From: Siniperca chuatsi
Lineage: Eukaryota > Chordata > Actinopteri > Centrarchiformes > Sinipercidae
Length of the DNA stretch: 64,000 nt
NCBI RefSeq assembly: GCF_020085105.1
Contig: NC_058052.1
Span: 11,637,233-11,701,232 of the forward strand
Direction: 5' to 3'
A program made the translations under genes and the position numbers. Shown here piece by piece: positions 1 to 36,100 of the stretch; the stretch's first letter is position 1; each line of letters starts with the position of its first letter. The notes beneath the pieces are model-generated. The model ran no database searches and was not told the origin of the DNA. It saw only the letters and a list, made by a program, of their open reading frames with translations.

Positions 1-26
1 GTGTTTTGTTTCTGCTCTGTACTCAG

Positions 27-3000
27 TGAGATTGCTCAGAGTGTAACCCTGGAAACCATTGAGACATTAGCGTTTAATAACCTTCTCAACCTCTCTGAAA
101 TGTAAGTTTTTTTCTATGATTAGATGAATCAATAAAAGTAATGGTCACTGTAAAGCAGCAGAGTTTCAACTGATGTTTTATATCGCTTTGCAGCTCAATC
201 CAGAACACAAGGAGTCTGATGCACATTGGCAGAAGGACATTTAACAACCTTCCCAAACTACATTACTTGTGAGACAACTCAAAATATACAATTTAAATTT
301 ATATGTATGTTAGTTTAAAATTTAAAGATGCATATTAGACAGAACTCTGTTTGTTTTCAGATCCCATATACTTGAGCAATAACCAGATCAAATCAGACAC
401 ATACTAACTTATATGCACTTATACTGATACCAAGTAATAACTTTTTCACTGCATTAAATACTGCTAAGAAGCAATTAATTTAAATTTGGTTTAAATTCCA
501 AAACATATCACCAAATGACATGAGTTTTCCTTTGCATTAACAGGAGCATTTCAAACACTGGGATAACAGTTTTTCCTGACGTTACATCTATCAATTCTCT
601 CGAATCAGAGTTTATCTTGTAAGTACATATGCTGCCAACGTTTTAGTCATGACAAATAAAACTAAAAAGCACATCACCATAAACACATTGCTATGAACTG
701 TCATGCTATTGCAGGGATATCTGTGACAACCTGTATCTACTGGAAATACCTCCAAATGCTTTCATTGGAATGACACAAGAATACGTTACAGCGTGAGTGA
801 TGCAAGAAATTCCTTTTAATCGCTTTACACTGTCAGTTGGAAATAAATGTTAGTCAGCAAGATAGTAATTTCTCACCTTTAATCATAACAAGCTTGTGAC
901 TGATTGCAGGAACCTGTACAACAACGGCATCAGAGAAATACATGGCCATGCCTTCAACAGGACAAAGATAGATAAGCTGTAATTTCCCACATTTCCTTTT
1001 TCTAACTGAATGATGTAAGTTGAGTTTCTGTTCTCATAGCGTTAAGCTTTTGCTTCATTACGGTACTTTATCATTTCAGGGTATTAAAGAATAATCGAAA
1101 CCTCAGAGTGATCCACAGAGATGCGTTCAAAGGAGCCACAGGCCCTGGAGTCTTGTGAGTGGTATTTTTAAACCTCCTGAAAGTCACTTAATGCTAAATT
1201 TATATGCTTAACTTTGCTTGGGAGAGGAGGAAGATGTTTGTAACAGTGGGTTATATGTTACTGCTGACATACTTGCAAACGTATGCAGCTCAGCTGACTG
1301 AAGGCTAGGTGGAAGAAAGGCTGATTTTGATAGACGTTATGCTCTAAGGCAGTGTACAACCAGCACGATGGTCACAAAGAGGCCTTTACACCCCCATGCA
1401 GTCATATTGTTGTCTGTGTCATTTCACAGGGACGTGTCTGCGACAGCTCTCACGAAGTTACCACTGCAGGGACTGGAGTCAGTTCTGGTTTTGTTAGCTC
1501 AGTCAGCATATGCCTTGAAGAGTCTGCCTCCTCTGCAGGGACTGTGGAGCCTGCGAGAGGCCCATCTCACCTACAACAGTCACTGTTGTGCACTGCTGAG
1601 CTGGAACACCCACAGGTGACTTACACTGTGCATTTTACACGTCAATCAAGGATCGTTTTGTTCATGGATTATCTCAGTAAGATCTGCTCCACTGCTCTTC
1701 CAGTTTTCACTCACTACTCTAGTAGTTAAGTACACCAAGGGCATCTTATTCAGAGATCTTACCAACTTGCTTATTACAGTATAAAACAAACAATACTGGA
1801 CTACAATATAAGCACAATGTACAATATAAGTAATAGTATTTCACAGATGTGTTTGTGTGCCTGATATGTGTCAGCCAATGTTAAATATTCAAGCAGTCTT
1901 TACATGATTTCCTTCTTTTTCTCCAGGGACTTTCCCATCAATCCTGCATGGAATAATGGCTCTACATATTGTGATGAGAGTGACCCATCAGCAAGGTAAA
2001 ACATTGTTATGTTTTCCTGTTTTTTTTTTAATAATCTGCTTCTGTAATGGTTAAATTAAACTCTGTGCAGCCTTAATGCTTTAATGAAAAGTTGTATTGG
2101 AAGCACCGAAACTGCCCATATTTGATTCCAACTGACATGCCAATCTGTCGGTCATGTTGTTTAAGCCTTGAGTGCATTGACTTACAAAAAAGATCTGTCT
2201 GCTGGAAACAGTTTGTCTTTAGTTTACTTTACAGATGCCTGTGTTACTGATCTTATCAGCTCTTTATTCTGAATTCTTCAGTTTAAGATGAACTAACAAC
2301 AACAATCTCCTCTCCCTTTTCTTCTTTGAAAACAGGGTTCAGCATGTGATTGGAGGCTCAGCAGATACGACTCTAGTTATGGATATGCCATTTTTTTCAG
2401 CCGCTGATCTGTCTGTGGACGATGAAGGCTTTGGAGATTTGAATTTCCACTATCCAGAACTAGACTTATGTCAGACCCGGCCAACTTTGGTTTGCACACC
2501 TGAAGCAGATGCTTTCAATCCCTGTGAGGACATTGCAGGTTTCAGTTTTCTCAGAGTGGCTATTTGGTTTATCAATATACTGGCCATCACAGGTAACCTG
2601 ACAGTGCTCCTGGTCTCCTTTACCAGCCGGAACAAGCTGACGGTGCCTCGCTTCCTCATGTGCCACCTGGCTTTTGCAGACCTCTGCATTGGGATCTACC
2701 TTCTGATGATCGCTACAGTAGACTTGCGCACACAAGGTCACTACAGTCAGCATGCTATTGAATGGCAGACAGGGCCTGGCTGTAGTGCTGCGGGCTTCCT
2801 GTCTGTGTTCGGTGCGGAGCTGTCAGTCTACACACTTTCCACCATCACCCTGGAGCGCTGGCACACCATCACCAACGCTCTGCAGATAGAGCGCCATCTG
2901 GTACTTACACAGGCAGCAAGTATAATGGCAGCTGGTTGGCTCATCTGTCTGGGGATGGGGATGCTGCCCCTGGTTGGTGTGAGCAGTTACGCCAAAGTCA

Positions 3001-3557
3001 GCATGTGCTTACCCATGGACATAGAGACTCCTCTGGCTCAGGCCTTCATCATATTTATCCTGCTCTCCAATGTGGGCGCCTTCATTGTTGTGTGTGTTTG
3101 TTATGTGCTGATCTATCTGGCTGTAAAGAACCCCGAGCTCCCCAGAAGAAGTGCTGACACCAAAATTGCAAAGCGCATGGCTGTGCTCATCTTCACCGAT
3201 TTCCTCTGCATGGCGCCCATCTCCTTCTTTGCCATCTCTGCTGCATTCAAGGTTCCCCTCATCACAGTTACTAACTCCAAGATTCTGCTGGTCCTCTTCT
3301 TCCCTATCAATTCCTGTGCCAATCCCTTCCTCTACGCTATCTTCACCAAGGCTTTCAGAAAGGACGTGTATCAGCTCATGAGTGCCATGGGCTGCTGTAA
3401 AAACAAGGCCAGCGTTTATCGCATGAAGGCCTACTGCTGTGAAAATGCAATCAAGAGCAATTTGGGGTCCAATAATAAAGGATCCTGCACAGGAGTGAGG
3501 CTGGCTGCCATGCCACGGCAGAGCCATCACCTGAAAGAGGAGGGAGAGCTCACCTGA
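27..3557 (+). CDS. fshr: Follicle-stimulating hormone receptor, 5'-partial
   Basis: Glycoprotein-hormone GPCR that binds FSH on gonadal somatic cells and signals mainly through Gs/cAMP. Exons: 27-101, 194-268, 544-618, 715-792, 910-978, 1080-1154, 1430-1615, 1927-1995, 2336-3557; all junctions are phase 2 and GT-AG. The first six visible exons (69-78 nt each) encode one leucine-rich repeat apiece. The 186-nt exon ends the LRR domain with SHCC. The last exon holds the hinge, the FNPCED cysteine box and all seven membrane helices, with ERW (about 2852) in place of DRY and NPFLY (about 3321) in helix 7. A GCC pair in the tail is a likely palmitoylation site. FSHR rather than LHCGR is favoured by [23 protein letters not shown] and [16 protein letters not shown] has FTDFTCMAP and CFPMDV. 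The signal peptide and first LRR exons lie left of the window, leaving about 640 codons. mertk follows on the same strand. Confidence 0.9.
1927..1995 (+). other. fshr: Extra hinge exon of fshr, absent from mammalian FSHR
   Basis: This 69-nt in-frame exon lies between the 186-nt LRR exon and the large membrane exon. It encodes 23 residues of hinge with one N-glycosylation sequon (NGS) and one cysteine. Mammalian FSHR has no exon at this position, whereas LHCGR has one (its exon 10). It has clean splice sites (ctccag / gtaaaa) and is phase 2 on both sides, so skipping it would keep the frame. Confidence 0.8.
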
Positions 3558-4883
3558 AAAAAAAGAGATGCAAAACAAAAAATGGCTTTTCCTATCAGTT
3601 CAACCCACTGAATAGGCCTTTTTCGTAGGAGACATGTTGACTGGTCATAACAGGAAAAGTACAAGTATAACTACTAACATTGATGATGGCTCTGTTCAAT
3701 TAAGTCACCAGTGAGCCATGGAACTGGTAAACCTGAATGGAATGGAGCCATCATTCATGGTATTAGTCCAACCTGTAGTTTTCTTGCTTATCAAATGTCA
3801 AAATGGCTCCAGAACAGCTACTAAACAGACCTTGATGGACCCTCATTGTTTTGTCACTGCTACTCTCAAGAATGAACTTTCAACCTCAACATTTAAATGG
3901 GTGAGCTAAATGGACAAGAAGACCATAAAGTGCTCCAAAAAATGGATAGTTGACAATTCTGGACACAGCTCATCTACTGATTGTGTGATACCAGTGAAAG
4001 CTCCAAAACAGCTAATAAATGGACCTTGTGGTGAGATTGTTTAGTCAAATAGAAATCCTCTCTGAGGGATCACCTTCATCCTACCTTCATCTCCAAATGG
4101 TTATCAGTGGTTGCAATGAAAACCAAACCATGGTTGCCTCTGTCAATTAATCTCAATCCTGTTATTAATTTATGGAAAATAAGTTGTTTGTTTTATTCTG
4201 AGGTTGGCTAAATGTGTTTAAATGAAGAATATCTACAGCCATGGTTAATATGGAAAGCTTAGTAGGCTAGTTATGGTTGACCACGTGGTGGAGTAGTTGG
4301 GAAGACAACTTAACTACACCACTGGGGGTTTTGTTTTTCTTAAAGGGTTTTTGAGATTGTGTAATTGAAAATAAAAGAGATCACCTACCGTAATAGTCCA
4401 TGTGTTGTTAGGCTACATACATGTACATAAAGCGTATTATAAAATATTAAGGTAATGTTTGTAAGATAATGTTTTTCTGTCTCAAAAAAAGAGAATAAGA
4501 AAAAATAGATAATAGGAAAAATAGAAGGATAAAAAATATATAAACTTTTGTAAAATTCCAAGAGTTTTGTTGAGTGTCTGCAGCTCCATTTATCTGTTGT
4601 TTTTCTGCTGTGTTTCGGCTGTTTCCAGTATTTCGGTGTATTTATCCACACTCAGTCCCGCCTTCATGGAATCCCTCCTGTGACGTCGGGAAAAGTAAAC
4701 TCTCCTCTCGCTGAATCTGATCTTGGGTCAACAACTCTTGACACAAGCTGTGCTGAAGCCACAGTAGCGGGTGATGTTGGTTATTATCGGGGGTTATAGT
4801 GTCCGGTCCGCTTAGAATAAAAACGTGGACGTTTCCAGACTGTTGCGGGACAGAAAGCAGCAGCGAAGAGCTCAGACTTGGTC
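3558..4883. other. fshr 3' flank and mertk upstream region
   Basis: No coding exon is seen. The left part should be fshr 3' UTR; the only well-placed AATAAA on the plus strand is at 4370-4375, so the UTR may be about 0.8 kb. The right part, from about 4640, should hold the mertk promoter and 5' UTR. It has no obvious TATA box close to the start; a CRE-like TGACGTCG lies at about 4681. Confidence 0.5.
4370..4375 (+). terminator. fshr: Candidate fshr poly(A) signal
   Basis: Canonical AATAAA about 810 nt after the fshr stop codon. It is followed within 35 nt by a GTTGT-containing stretch. Position is the only support. Confidence 0.35.
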
Positions 4884-19709
<14,826 letters not shown>

Positions 19710-21063
19710 AGATTGGTACCCAGCAGATCCAAACTGTAATAAAACTGTCACCATGGTTGATTAGTACTAAACATTATGCCTCATTGCACTGGGAGCACCT
19801 TGACATTTCCTGATGTGGACTCTGTAGTATTGTTATACAAGCAGTTTTTGCTTTACATGGCCAGCCTACATGTCAGTGTTAGGAATGGTGTCTCAACATC
19901 TAACATGTTCATGCACATGTTCCATAAGCTTAAGATACACTGAACTGTGAAATTGTTTACTGTATTGAATGAATTGTGTTTCGATGTAAATATATAGAAA
20001 TGTACAGAACATTTATAAAGTGATCTTATATACTGTAAAAATACATGATAAATTAAAATGAGATTCACAGATTCCCTCACATTGGTGACAGTATTTATAC
20101 TATCATGTAAATCAAAATGATCCTTATAAAAGTAAATTTAGTAAAAGTAAAAAATAGCATCTCCAACAATGGGGAAAATATGTTATAAAAAGAACTGCAC
20201 TAAAATATTTAAGTGTAAGTATAAATATAAAATCAGGTCTACTAAGTATCACAAGCAAAAGTACTCATTCTATAGACTGGTCCTTTTCAGCATTGATGCA
20301 TAATCTTATTCTGAAAAGTAAGCAGCCAAGTCACATCAACAGCAAAACAAATATGGACACACCAAGGCAGATAAATAAAATAACAAAACATAACTAAAAT
20401 CCTAGCTAGAGACTGTACTAAAAACTAGGACCATGCTCTAAATATATTCAATAATAGTGCCTGGTAAAATGCTGTACATGGTTAGTGCAAGCATAGGAGA
20501 TGCTGGAAATTGTCATGTATTGCTGTGGCAAGGTGCTTCATTGGAATTGCATGGATCAGTATTGAGAATAATAACCATACAATAAATCTATATATGCACA
20601 GGTATGCAATATACAGTATGTACGGGTATGTCATATACAGGTAATGTATGTACTGTAAGTGGTAAATGAGTAGACGTACTGGTATTTTGTGGAGTCAAAA
20701 GCACCATATCCCTAGAGGAGTAAAACTGTCACAAAATGGAAATATTCAAGTAAATCTGGTCAAGGTCACTGCAGGTTTGAAGTTTAGCGGATAAGGAGCA
20801 GCTAGTTCACCCTTTCTGCCTGCAATGTAAAACCACACTCATTTTTGAGTAAGGTTTAGTCAGTGTGGTGAAACAATTTCTGACAGTAAACCTGATGATC
20901 TAGCAGGCATGTCCGCATTAGACTTTGTTCTTTTGTAATAAAAAGCAGTCAAACTCCACGCTGGGACAGGGGTTACTGTACAGGTAACGAGCCTACTGTA
21001 CAGGTATAGTCACACTGAGATTCCTCCTCCAGCTGTTGCGTTCACGGCGCCTCCTTCAGGGGA
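19710..21063. other. mertk 3' UTR and tmem87b upstream region
   Basis: No coding exon is seen. An AATAAA at 19738-19743 lies only 29 nt past the mertk stop, and others follow (for example about 20581), so the mertk 3' end may be very short or use a distal site. The segment from about 20940 to 21063 should contain the tmem87b promoter; no TATA box was found. Confidence 0.55.
19738..19743 (+). terminator. mertk: Proximal mertk poly(A) signal
   Basis: Canonical AATAAA 29 nt after the mertk stop codon. Use of this site would give an unusually short 3' UTR; distal signals exist. Confidence 0.4.
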
Positions 21064-28614
<7,551 letters not shown>

Positions 28615-31600
28615 GGCAAAACATTTTCAGCCGTCGGTGGACATGGAGGGAGAGCATAGCAGCTGTCCCTGACTCTACAGCAGGGTTTTGTCCAAGATTT
28701 CTAGTCGAGTGGTGGCGGAGTGCCATTTAGTTTTTATGGGGATCTTCCCGTACGGCTGCTACTTAGCAGGTTGGAGCAGGCCACAGTTTAGGGGGACCTC
28801 TGCTCATTTCCTCATCTTCTCAAGAGCAAAGGACTCTACCAGAGAAAAACTGTCTTTTCACTGACCAACTGGTCCACTATTTCCCTGATATGATAATTTT
28901 TGAGCCTTTCTTTCCAAAGAGAATGTTTCATCTTGTTAAGTGCAGTATTTATTTCTGTTATGTTCATGTGAATTTATTTTACCAGAGAATTAAGAACAGT
29001 GGGCCTCATGCATGAACATACTCTCAAATATGTTAAGTGTCTGTGAGGGTATCCAAATATTATTGGTTGGTTGTAATGAAATAAGATGCTTCTTTATGAT
29101 GGGGGGGAGAAAAAAAAATAATAATAAGCCCTTTTTTTCTTAGTTATTAACACCAAGATTGATTTATCTAAGCTATATTTGCAACCAGAAGAGATACAGA
29201 ATTTGACTTAAATGTGTTTATTGATTAATTATATACAGGACCTTTCTTTATATATAAATATATAATTGTGAAGTTCGCAAAAGTTATGAAATTTATGAAA
29301 TTCTATCAGCTGTATGTATTTTTGATGGGACTGAGTGTCTGAAACACTTTTGTGTTACCAGCGTTCAAATCTGAGACTAGAAAACTGAAAATTCAGATGC
29401 TGATTTTGAATAGAACATTTGCTCTTATGCACTATGCAGATGTGCCTACATGTAGTTCTTGTATGAGGCCTAATCTGTTCAGGTAATTGAGAACAATGTA
29501 TGAAAGTGTTGTTCATGTCTCAGATTGAAACTTCCCGTTGTCCTCAATATTGGTCTGTGAATGAGTGTGAGAGGGACAAAGCACAAACAGGTGATTTGTA
29601 CAATTTGAATTTAAACGTTGTTAAACAGTTCAGTAGTGTAGAATTGGGGTTTGCAGTCATGTTTTGAATCTACTGTATGTGTGTGGGAGGGCAGGTTTTG
29701 TGTCTTCTGAAATAAGGAGCAATATGCTGTATGTATGTTAATATGGAGTTAAATAATTTCATTATTTATTTGTGTTTCAAGTGTACTTATAAGTTAAAGT
29801 GTTTGTCCACCCATCTTTACTCTTCAGTGTGTTTACAGTGTGTGCTTCCATTATTTTTAATGCATTCTTATTAGTTTTCTTTATTTGCTGATTAAAATCT
29901 GTCAGTTGGATTTCACAGGCACCTTAATAACATTCACGTTCTTTCACATAAGTCTTAATATGTTTATTTTTTATAATTGTTTTTGAAAATGGCTGGCCTG
30001 GTGTTTTTGTCAGTATAGTTTTGGAGTTGGAACACTGTCGTTCTCAGCACAAGCTGATCACTTGTCACTGTTCCCTTTTTTTTTTTTTTGGGTTGGAAAC
30101 CTGGACTAATTGTGCTTATGATGGCAAGCTGTCCTTCTGTTACATAAATCTGCAGACACCTGCAGTGGACCTCGATTATTTGTACAGATGGGTTTCGGCT
30201 GATTCCTGTTATTTCATAATTCCACAGGTGTCTGGACAATATGACTTGCCTTTTTTTTTTTTTTTTTTGGTTACCATGAAGAACTGGGCTTGAACTTTTT
30301 ATATCGGCACTTTTCTTCTCTCTTCCTTCTCAGGAAGTGTGTACACTCAGATTAAATATTAATCAAATACAGGAGAATGTTTGTTTCCTGATCTATGATT
30401 TTCAGCATTGATTTGTCAATAAAAAATACATTATTTTACGATGGTTGTGTTTTTGCTACATCAGTTAAAATCTGATTCTTTTTAAAGTTGTCTTGAAAAC
30501 ACCAGATGCAAGAGGAAAAAGGAGAAGAAAATATTGAATGAATAGGCTATTGTGAAGAAAATTATGATGAATGTTAATGAAACTCAGAGACTGAAATACT
30601 GAGAGGAGAGTTTGAATGAAGCCCAGTTAGTGAAAATATAAACCCTGAGTTTTCTCTCAAGCCATTAGCCCTTAATAGGCTTGTGACTAAGAAGGCTGAA
30701 ACAACATAAAATCCACAAACAACCCAACGTATTTGTCATGTCGACATTACAAGTTGTTTTATGGAGACCAAACTAGTTTGAAATTAAAGTGCCATTTCGA
30801 AGTTACACCTGTTGGGGCTAAAGCACACAAGTTTCAGAGTTTGTATCCTTCTCCATTAAAGAAGAAAGAGTTTCAAACCTGCTGAAGGCCTCTTCTACAT
30901 TTTTCTGTTCTACAGCTTTAAAAGACCAAACATTAAGAGACTATATACCTCAACTGCACCTATACAATTATGATAATTTTATGCAATTTTTACAGCTGTT
31001 TTCTTGTCAACCCATCATATGTGTTTTCTGCCTAAGCTGATAATAAGACTGCATCAAACAGTATTACATAAATTTGTCAACAAAAGTTATTATGACAGAT
31101 TATAGGCCACTTCAAAGTCAGAGACAAAAGCAAAGGGACCTTCATTCTGCTTTTCTATAGTCTCATATTTCTGGATTTCTTCGAAACATTTATCCCACAT
31201 GAAAGATGATCCTCAGACAACCTCTCCCCCCTCCTGGATAATAAAAGTAGAGCAAAATTCCTCTCCAATGCCTTTCATTCTGGACTAACTCACCAGCAAC
31301 ACACATGCCACATGGCATCACAAATTGCCATAGAGACACTTCTTAAAGTTTCAAAAACACATAAGCTTCATCAAATTGGTATTTACTGGAGGCCACTGTT
31401 TCTGTTATTTTGTCCACGTCCTATGGATGGTGAACTGAAGTCCCCATGAGCACTGAGAGGAAGACTTGACAGAGCACTAAAGTCATCATATTTCTGTGAC
31501 TGACGTAAAAGGAGTGTAAACCACACTCTGTGCTGGCTTTGCCTCAAGGCCCGTACTGTATATTTTTATCATTACTCTCCAGCAAATGGCTTGTGTTATG

Positions 31601-33155
31601 TAGCGCGGCACTCTACATTTGTCTCTGGCAATATCCTTCCGCCTCAGAATGGATGAAACATGTGAACATCAAACAGCCTGAGCACCAGCCTGAAACAAAG
31701 GCTGCAATGTGAGTGCTCCTGGTATGGTTACTGAACGAAATTACGCCTGCCATTAAGGTACATTGTCATTTTGAGAGCAGTGTGTACTGTCGGGGCATGT
31801 GTTTTGATTCTCACCATCCACTCCTTCTTGGAAGCATGCAGCACTTCTGGGCCCTTTTATTGCAATGTAAACCCCTGGACGGAGACGTGAAGGAAGTTAA
31901 GAGAACACATGTGGTGAACATTAGTCTCTTCTTTCTATGACAAATAGACACACTGAGATATGTTTTTAAAAATGTGACAGTTACCATTCCTTGTGTTAAA
32001 GTCAAATAGAAATACTGTGAAACTCCCTTTTGTTTCCGAGACATGTGGGAAATGTTGCTTTGACTTGTAGTGTCTGTGAACTGCTGCCCCAGGGGTTATA
32101 TTATAAAACACACATTCTTCCTCTCTAACCTTTCATCCATTCAATCAGAGAACTTTTTATAGCCATCCAGTGTTCATTTATCAACTATGCGTTGGTTTGA
32201 TTCTCGCTCATTAAAATTCACTCATAATGGATGTAGAATGAAAACAAGCACTGCCAAAAGGACATTTAATAGCACACTGTTCAGCATCAAGTGAGGTAGT
32301 TCTAACAAATAATGAAATGTTGGACTGACTTTATTTCAGTTATGTAGAGACAATTAAAATTCCAGATAAATTGTGAAGTGCATTGGCAAGCTTGCCAGAT
32401 CATCTTTGATTTAGAATATAATGAGACTATTTGTGGGTAACATACAGAATATGAGTAATAGAGGAAATATGCCCAGGTACAGTACTACAGTACTGTATCT
32501 ACTGTTTTAAAAAAACTCCTTTAGTATAATGAATGGTGCCTTAAACAAGGCAAGCTATTACAAAAAACACCCCAAATATACAGTATATGATAGAAGATAA
32601 ACACGTGGTGTACAGTATGTTACAATGTAAAAACCAGCAACAATATTTCCAATAAATTAGAGCCACAGGAGCACTAATGTCTTAGGGATTTATCATCAAT
32701 AAAGCGAGGGCAGTGCATCAGCCCCAGGGCCTGACCCTGAGCTACACAGACATGTATGATGGACATAATAATACAAACATCAAGCAACAGCAAAGACAAA
32801 AAACAGTTATCCATCCCTCCCAACCCATTCATTATGCTTTTGTTTTAGCTAGTTTTCATTCAAACACACCCAGTCAAACATCGTCAGTCAAAGCTCATAC
32901 TGACACTACTTAAAGAAGCATCTATGATGTGTTTTGCAATATATTGTTATTCATAATATAATTGTTAAATATTGTCATGTCACTCTCACTCTTTTGGCCA
33001 CAGAACAAATGCTGGCATGTGTTTGGCTACTCAGACAAATTACTTTCTGATAGGGGCTGAAAAAGCAGTATCAGAAAACTCAGTGCCCATTACACACTCT
33101 TCCGTGTTCCTCTTCACCTCTCCGTCTTTAGTCTTCCTCCTTCGCAAGCTTGCTC
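28615..33155. other. tmem87b 3' UTR and gene-free interval to fbln7
   Basis: Convergent interval. The tmem87b 3' UTR probably extends to the AATAAA at 30419-30424, about 1.8 kb, with T-rich runs near 30075 and 30250. From about 30450 to 33155 no exon, domain or clear repeat was recognised; part of the right end should be fbln7 3' UTR on the minus strand. An ATATCCTT octamer at 31631 is not in a gene. Confidence 0.55.
30419..30424 (+). terminator. tmem87b: Candidate tmem87b poly(A) signal
   Basis: AATAAA in the context GTCAATAAAAAATAC, followed by GGTTGTGTTTTTG, a GU-rich element as expected downstream of a cleavage site. Confidence 0.55.
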
Positions 33156-36100
33156 TCAGAAGTTGTAAGGTGAAACGAGAACGTGGACCCTGGCGACATG
33201 CTTGGCCTGAAAGGTGCGGTCGCTGTACTCAGACATGTCCACATCAATGCTGATCTCCTGCGGCCCGCGCAGCTGCTGGACCAGGATCAGCTCACCAGTC
33301 TGTCTATCTGAACGCTGCATGACAAAGATGCCTCGGGAGTTTCCGCCCACTATGCCGAAGCGCAGGCTGTCTGGCCCGGTGCGACCTGGGGCGGTGGCGG
33401 TCGCCATACGGAAAAGCGTGGCAGGAGTCTGCAGGTTGGAGGGCAGAGACAGGTAGTGGAAGGACACGGTCTTAGGAGCCAGGTGGCAGGAGCGGCTGTC
33501 CATGGGGCAAGGGTTTCTCTCACACTGACTGCAGGACAGAAATGCAGCAAACATTAAGCAGAGGGCATTACAGGACAAAGTGGCAAATGTTTTCCATTCT
33601 CTGTGTGTTTGACAGTTGTCACGTATTGCGGCCATTTTATCACAGAGAAAATGATTACATTATTAATCTGCCCCGTGGGAAAGTGTTCATAACTGTTTCT
33701 TTGTAAAGAGAAGTGACACACATACATACAGTACACATGATGTCAAGTGCCCTGAAGTCTTAGATCATAGCAAGCTGTGAACTTTTTTCTGTCAAAGGAG
33801 TGGACAACATTTTTGCCTGCATATAAACTACCATCTCTGTGTGCTCTTAAACACTGCAGGTCACCATCTTACTTCCCCTCTAACAAACACTAGCTTTGTC
33901 CCAATTCATTTCCATACCACATAATAATACAGAATGTACGAAAGTATATACACATTTTCATAGTATACTATTTTGTAGTTAGTATACAAGACATCAATGT
34001 ACTTTTCCATTTTTTACTAACAGCAAATGATACAGGACATACGAGACAGCAATCAAACTGTAGAAGGGCAATCATACTTTACAGAAAGAAAGAACTAGTT
34101 TTCCAAAGATATAGTAGAATTTCTGTTTTATTTTATGAGATCTTCTTGAAGCTGTCTCGCCATCATCTGCAATTTATTTTAATTTCTTGCAGCTGTGAGT
34201 AGCTATTTCCTTTGAGCACTGCATTGTGGGACATAGCAAATATGAAGTGGATTTAGTATGTAGTACACTGACACCTGTAAGTTATGTAGTGTGAAATGGT
34301 GACACGGCTACTGTCTTAATCGATTCCCTGCATTCTCCGTTGTTACAAGTGTTTTCCCAAACATTTATCCATCCCCTTTGCTGGCAGTGGAGCAGTATTT
34401 CAACACAACTGGTTCAGTGGAAGCAGACAAAGCTTTGTTTCATGATCTCAAATGAGGCAGTTTGCTGATGACTGGCAAATAGGTAGATGGAAGTTGTAAT
34501 GTCTCCAAACATTTGGCCAGGACACAGGCGTTCTACATGGTTTTAAAGAAAAAAAACTTACGTCATCTAGTGCAGTTCTGCTGAGCATACATGTTCTTTG
34601 TCAGGACTGATTTGCTTCACTGTGATACAGCTAGAACCACAACTCTTATTGTCATCATTTCTATTGGTTATGATAACATTGTACTCACTAAAGTAAGATC
34701 TACTTTAGTGAGTAAAGTGAACACGTTGGCATCACTACAACAAAGTCCGATTGGAAAAAGAATCTCGACTAGTCAGACTATCAGAGTTTAGCCAGATTAT
34801 CTAAACCACTTTATTTGAAGGTAAAACTGAAAATGAATGTTTGTAATAATCTCTCACTGCACAGGAATACTGTGAACGCACAACTACAGCAAGTACAGCA
34901 GGTCAAAGTTGAACCAGTTTAAGTTTTGTTAATGGTTTCATCTGCAGCCTTCGATTTGTCTTCCAAAAAGAGTTTGGTTAACTTGGTCATTAGTGATATT
35001 GCTGCGTTGCCAGATCTCAGCAGTTACCATGGTGAGTTTAATGTTATTTCCACCAATAGCAATGATGGCCAAAACTACTAAAATAAGTCTCAAGTTGTAT
35101 GAAACCTGAATTTCCCTTTAAGCAATTTAGCTTGAGACCTCAGAGGCTGTAATACCTTGCTTAACTGCACGTCTTCAATGACAGACCTTTCTCACTGCAG
35201 ATACATGTATGTTGACCTCTTATTGCGCATTGCTGGTTCACTGGCATGGATTACTGGCACACCTCAACACATCATCAATTTAATTTTTGCTTTTCTTGCT
35301 ATTAAAAGTCAAAATGTCCGCCAGGAGCCCATTAGCGTCTCACAGTTGGGTCTGATTTAGTATGCAGATGGCCATTTGAAAGTTAATGACAATTTCTTTC
35401 AGATGTGGAAGATGTCATCGTGGTTTATTTTTAATACAGATTTTCACTGACATAACAAATGACAAAGAAAACAATGTGGTCACATTGGGGCGTATCCACT
35501 TACAAGGAAGATGTCCTGACGTAGCTGATGTTTCCATGAGAACGGGGACACTCTGGGTTGACACACTGAAAGCCTCCCCCCGTGTTGATACAAGTTGTCC
35601 CTCGGCTACAGTTGTGCTGCTGGCTTAAACATTCGTCCACATCTGGCAGACAAAACAGCAGAGGCATGTAAGAATGAGGAGCGGGGAGAGAGACTTGCCA
35701 GACTGACTCCCTGCTTCCTGGTTACCACAGTCTGAGCAGGGGGTGCTGTGCTGTGATTGTTTATTTGGTTTTTTAGTTTAGTCTCCCACAAATGCCTCAT
35801 GTCCTAAAGATCCCTTCTGCTGGGAAAGGGTGAAGTCATTCATTCCACTGGCAAGCATTGTAAGCTCCAACGGTGCAAATGAAAGTGGTCTGACAGACAC
35901 CTCTGCAAAAACTAAAAGCTCTGCTGCTAAAGGCTCCTCGTCTTTCTGAATCACAGGTATTCCTCTCTGGAGCTACATACCCGGCCAGATCTGAAGCCAG
36001 GGCCTTGTGAATGAGCCTTTGTCGTCTGTTCCCCCTTGTCACTCACCCTCACAGCTCCGCCCATCTGGGAGCAACTTGTAGCCGCTGGGGCAAGAGCAGT

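Noticed and set aside
1352-1729. Open frame of 125 aa across an fshr exon
   Set aside because: It is an out-of-frame reading through the 186-nt LRR exon and both splice sites.
2346-3557. LHCGR or TSHR instead of FSHR
   Set aside because: Helix motifs [15 protein letters not shown] and AFADLCIG match FSHR. LHCGR has FTDFTCMAP and CFPMDV; TSHR lacks the [11 protein letters not shown]-type helix 1. The extra hinge exon alone is not decisive.
3009-3578. Antisense 189-aa open frame over the fshr membrane exon
   Set aside because: Shadow of the GC-richer coding strand; no domain, no splice signals.
31631-31638. ATATCCTT in the tmem87b-fbln7 interval as a U12 donor
   Set aside because: No coding sequence ends there and no partner branch site or exon was found.
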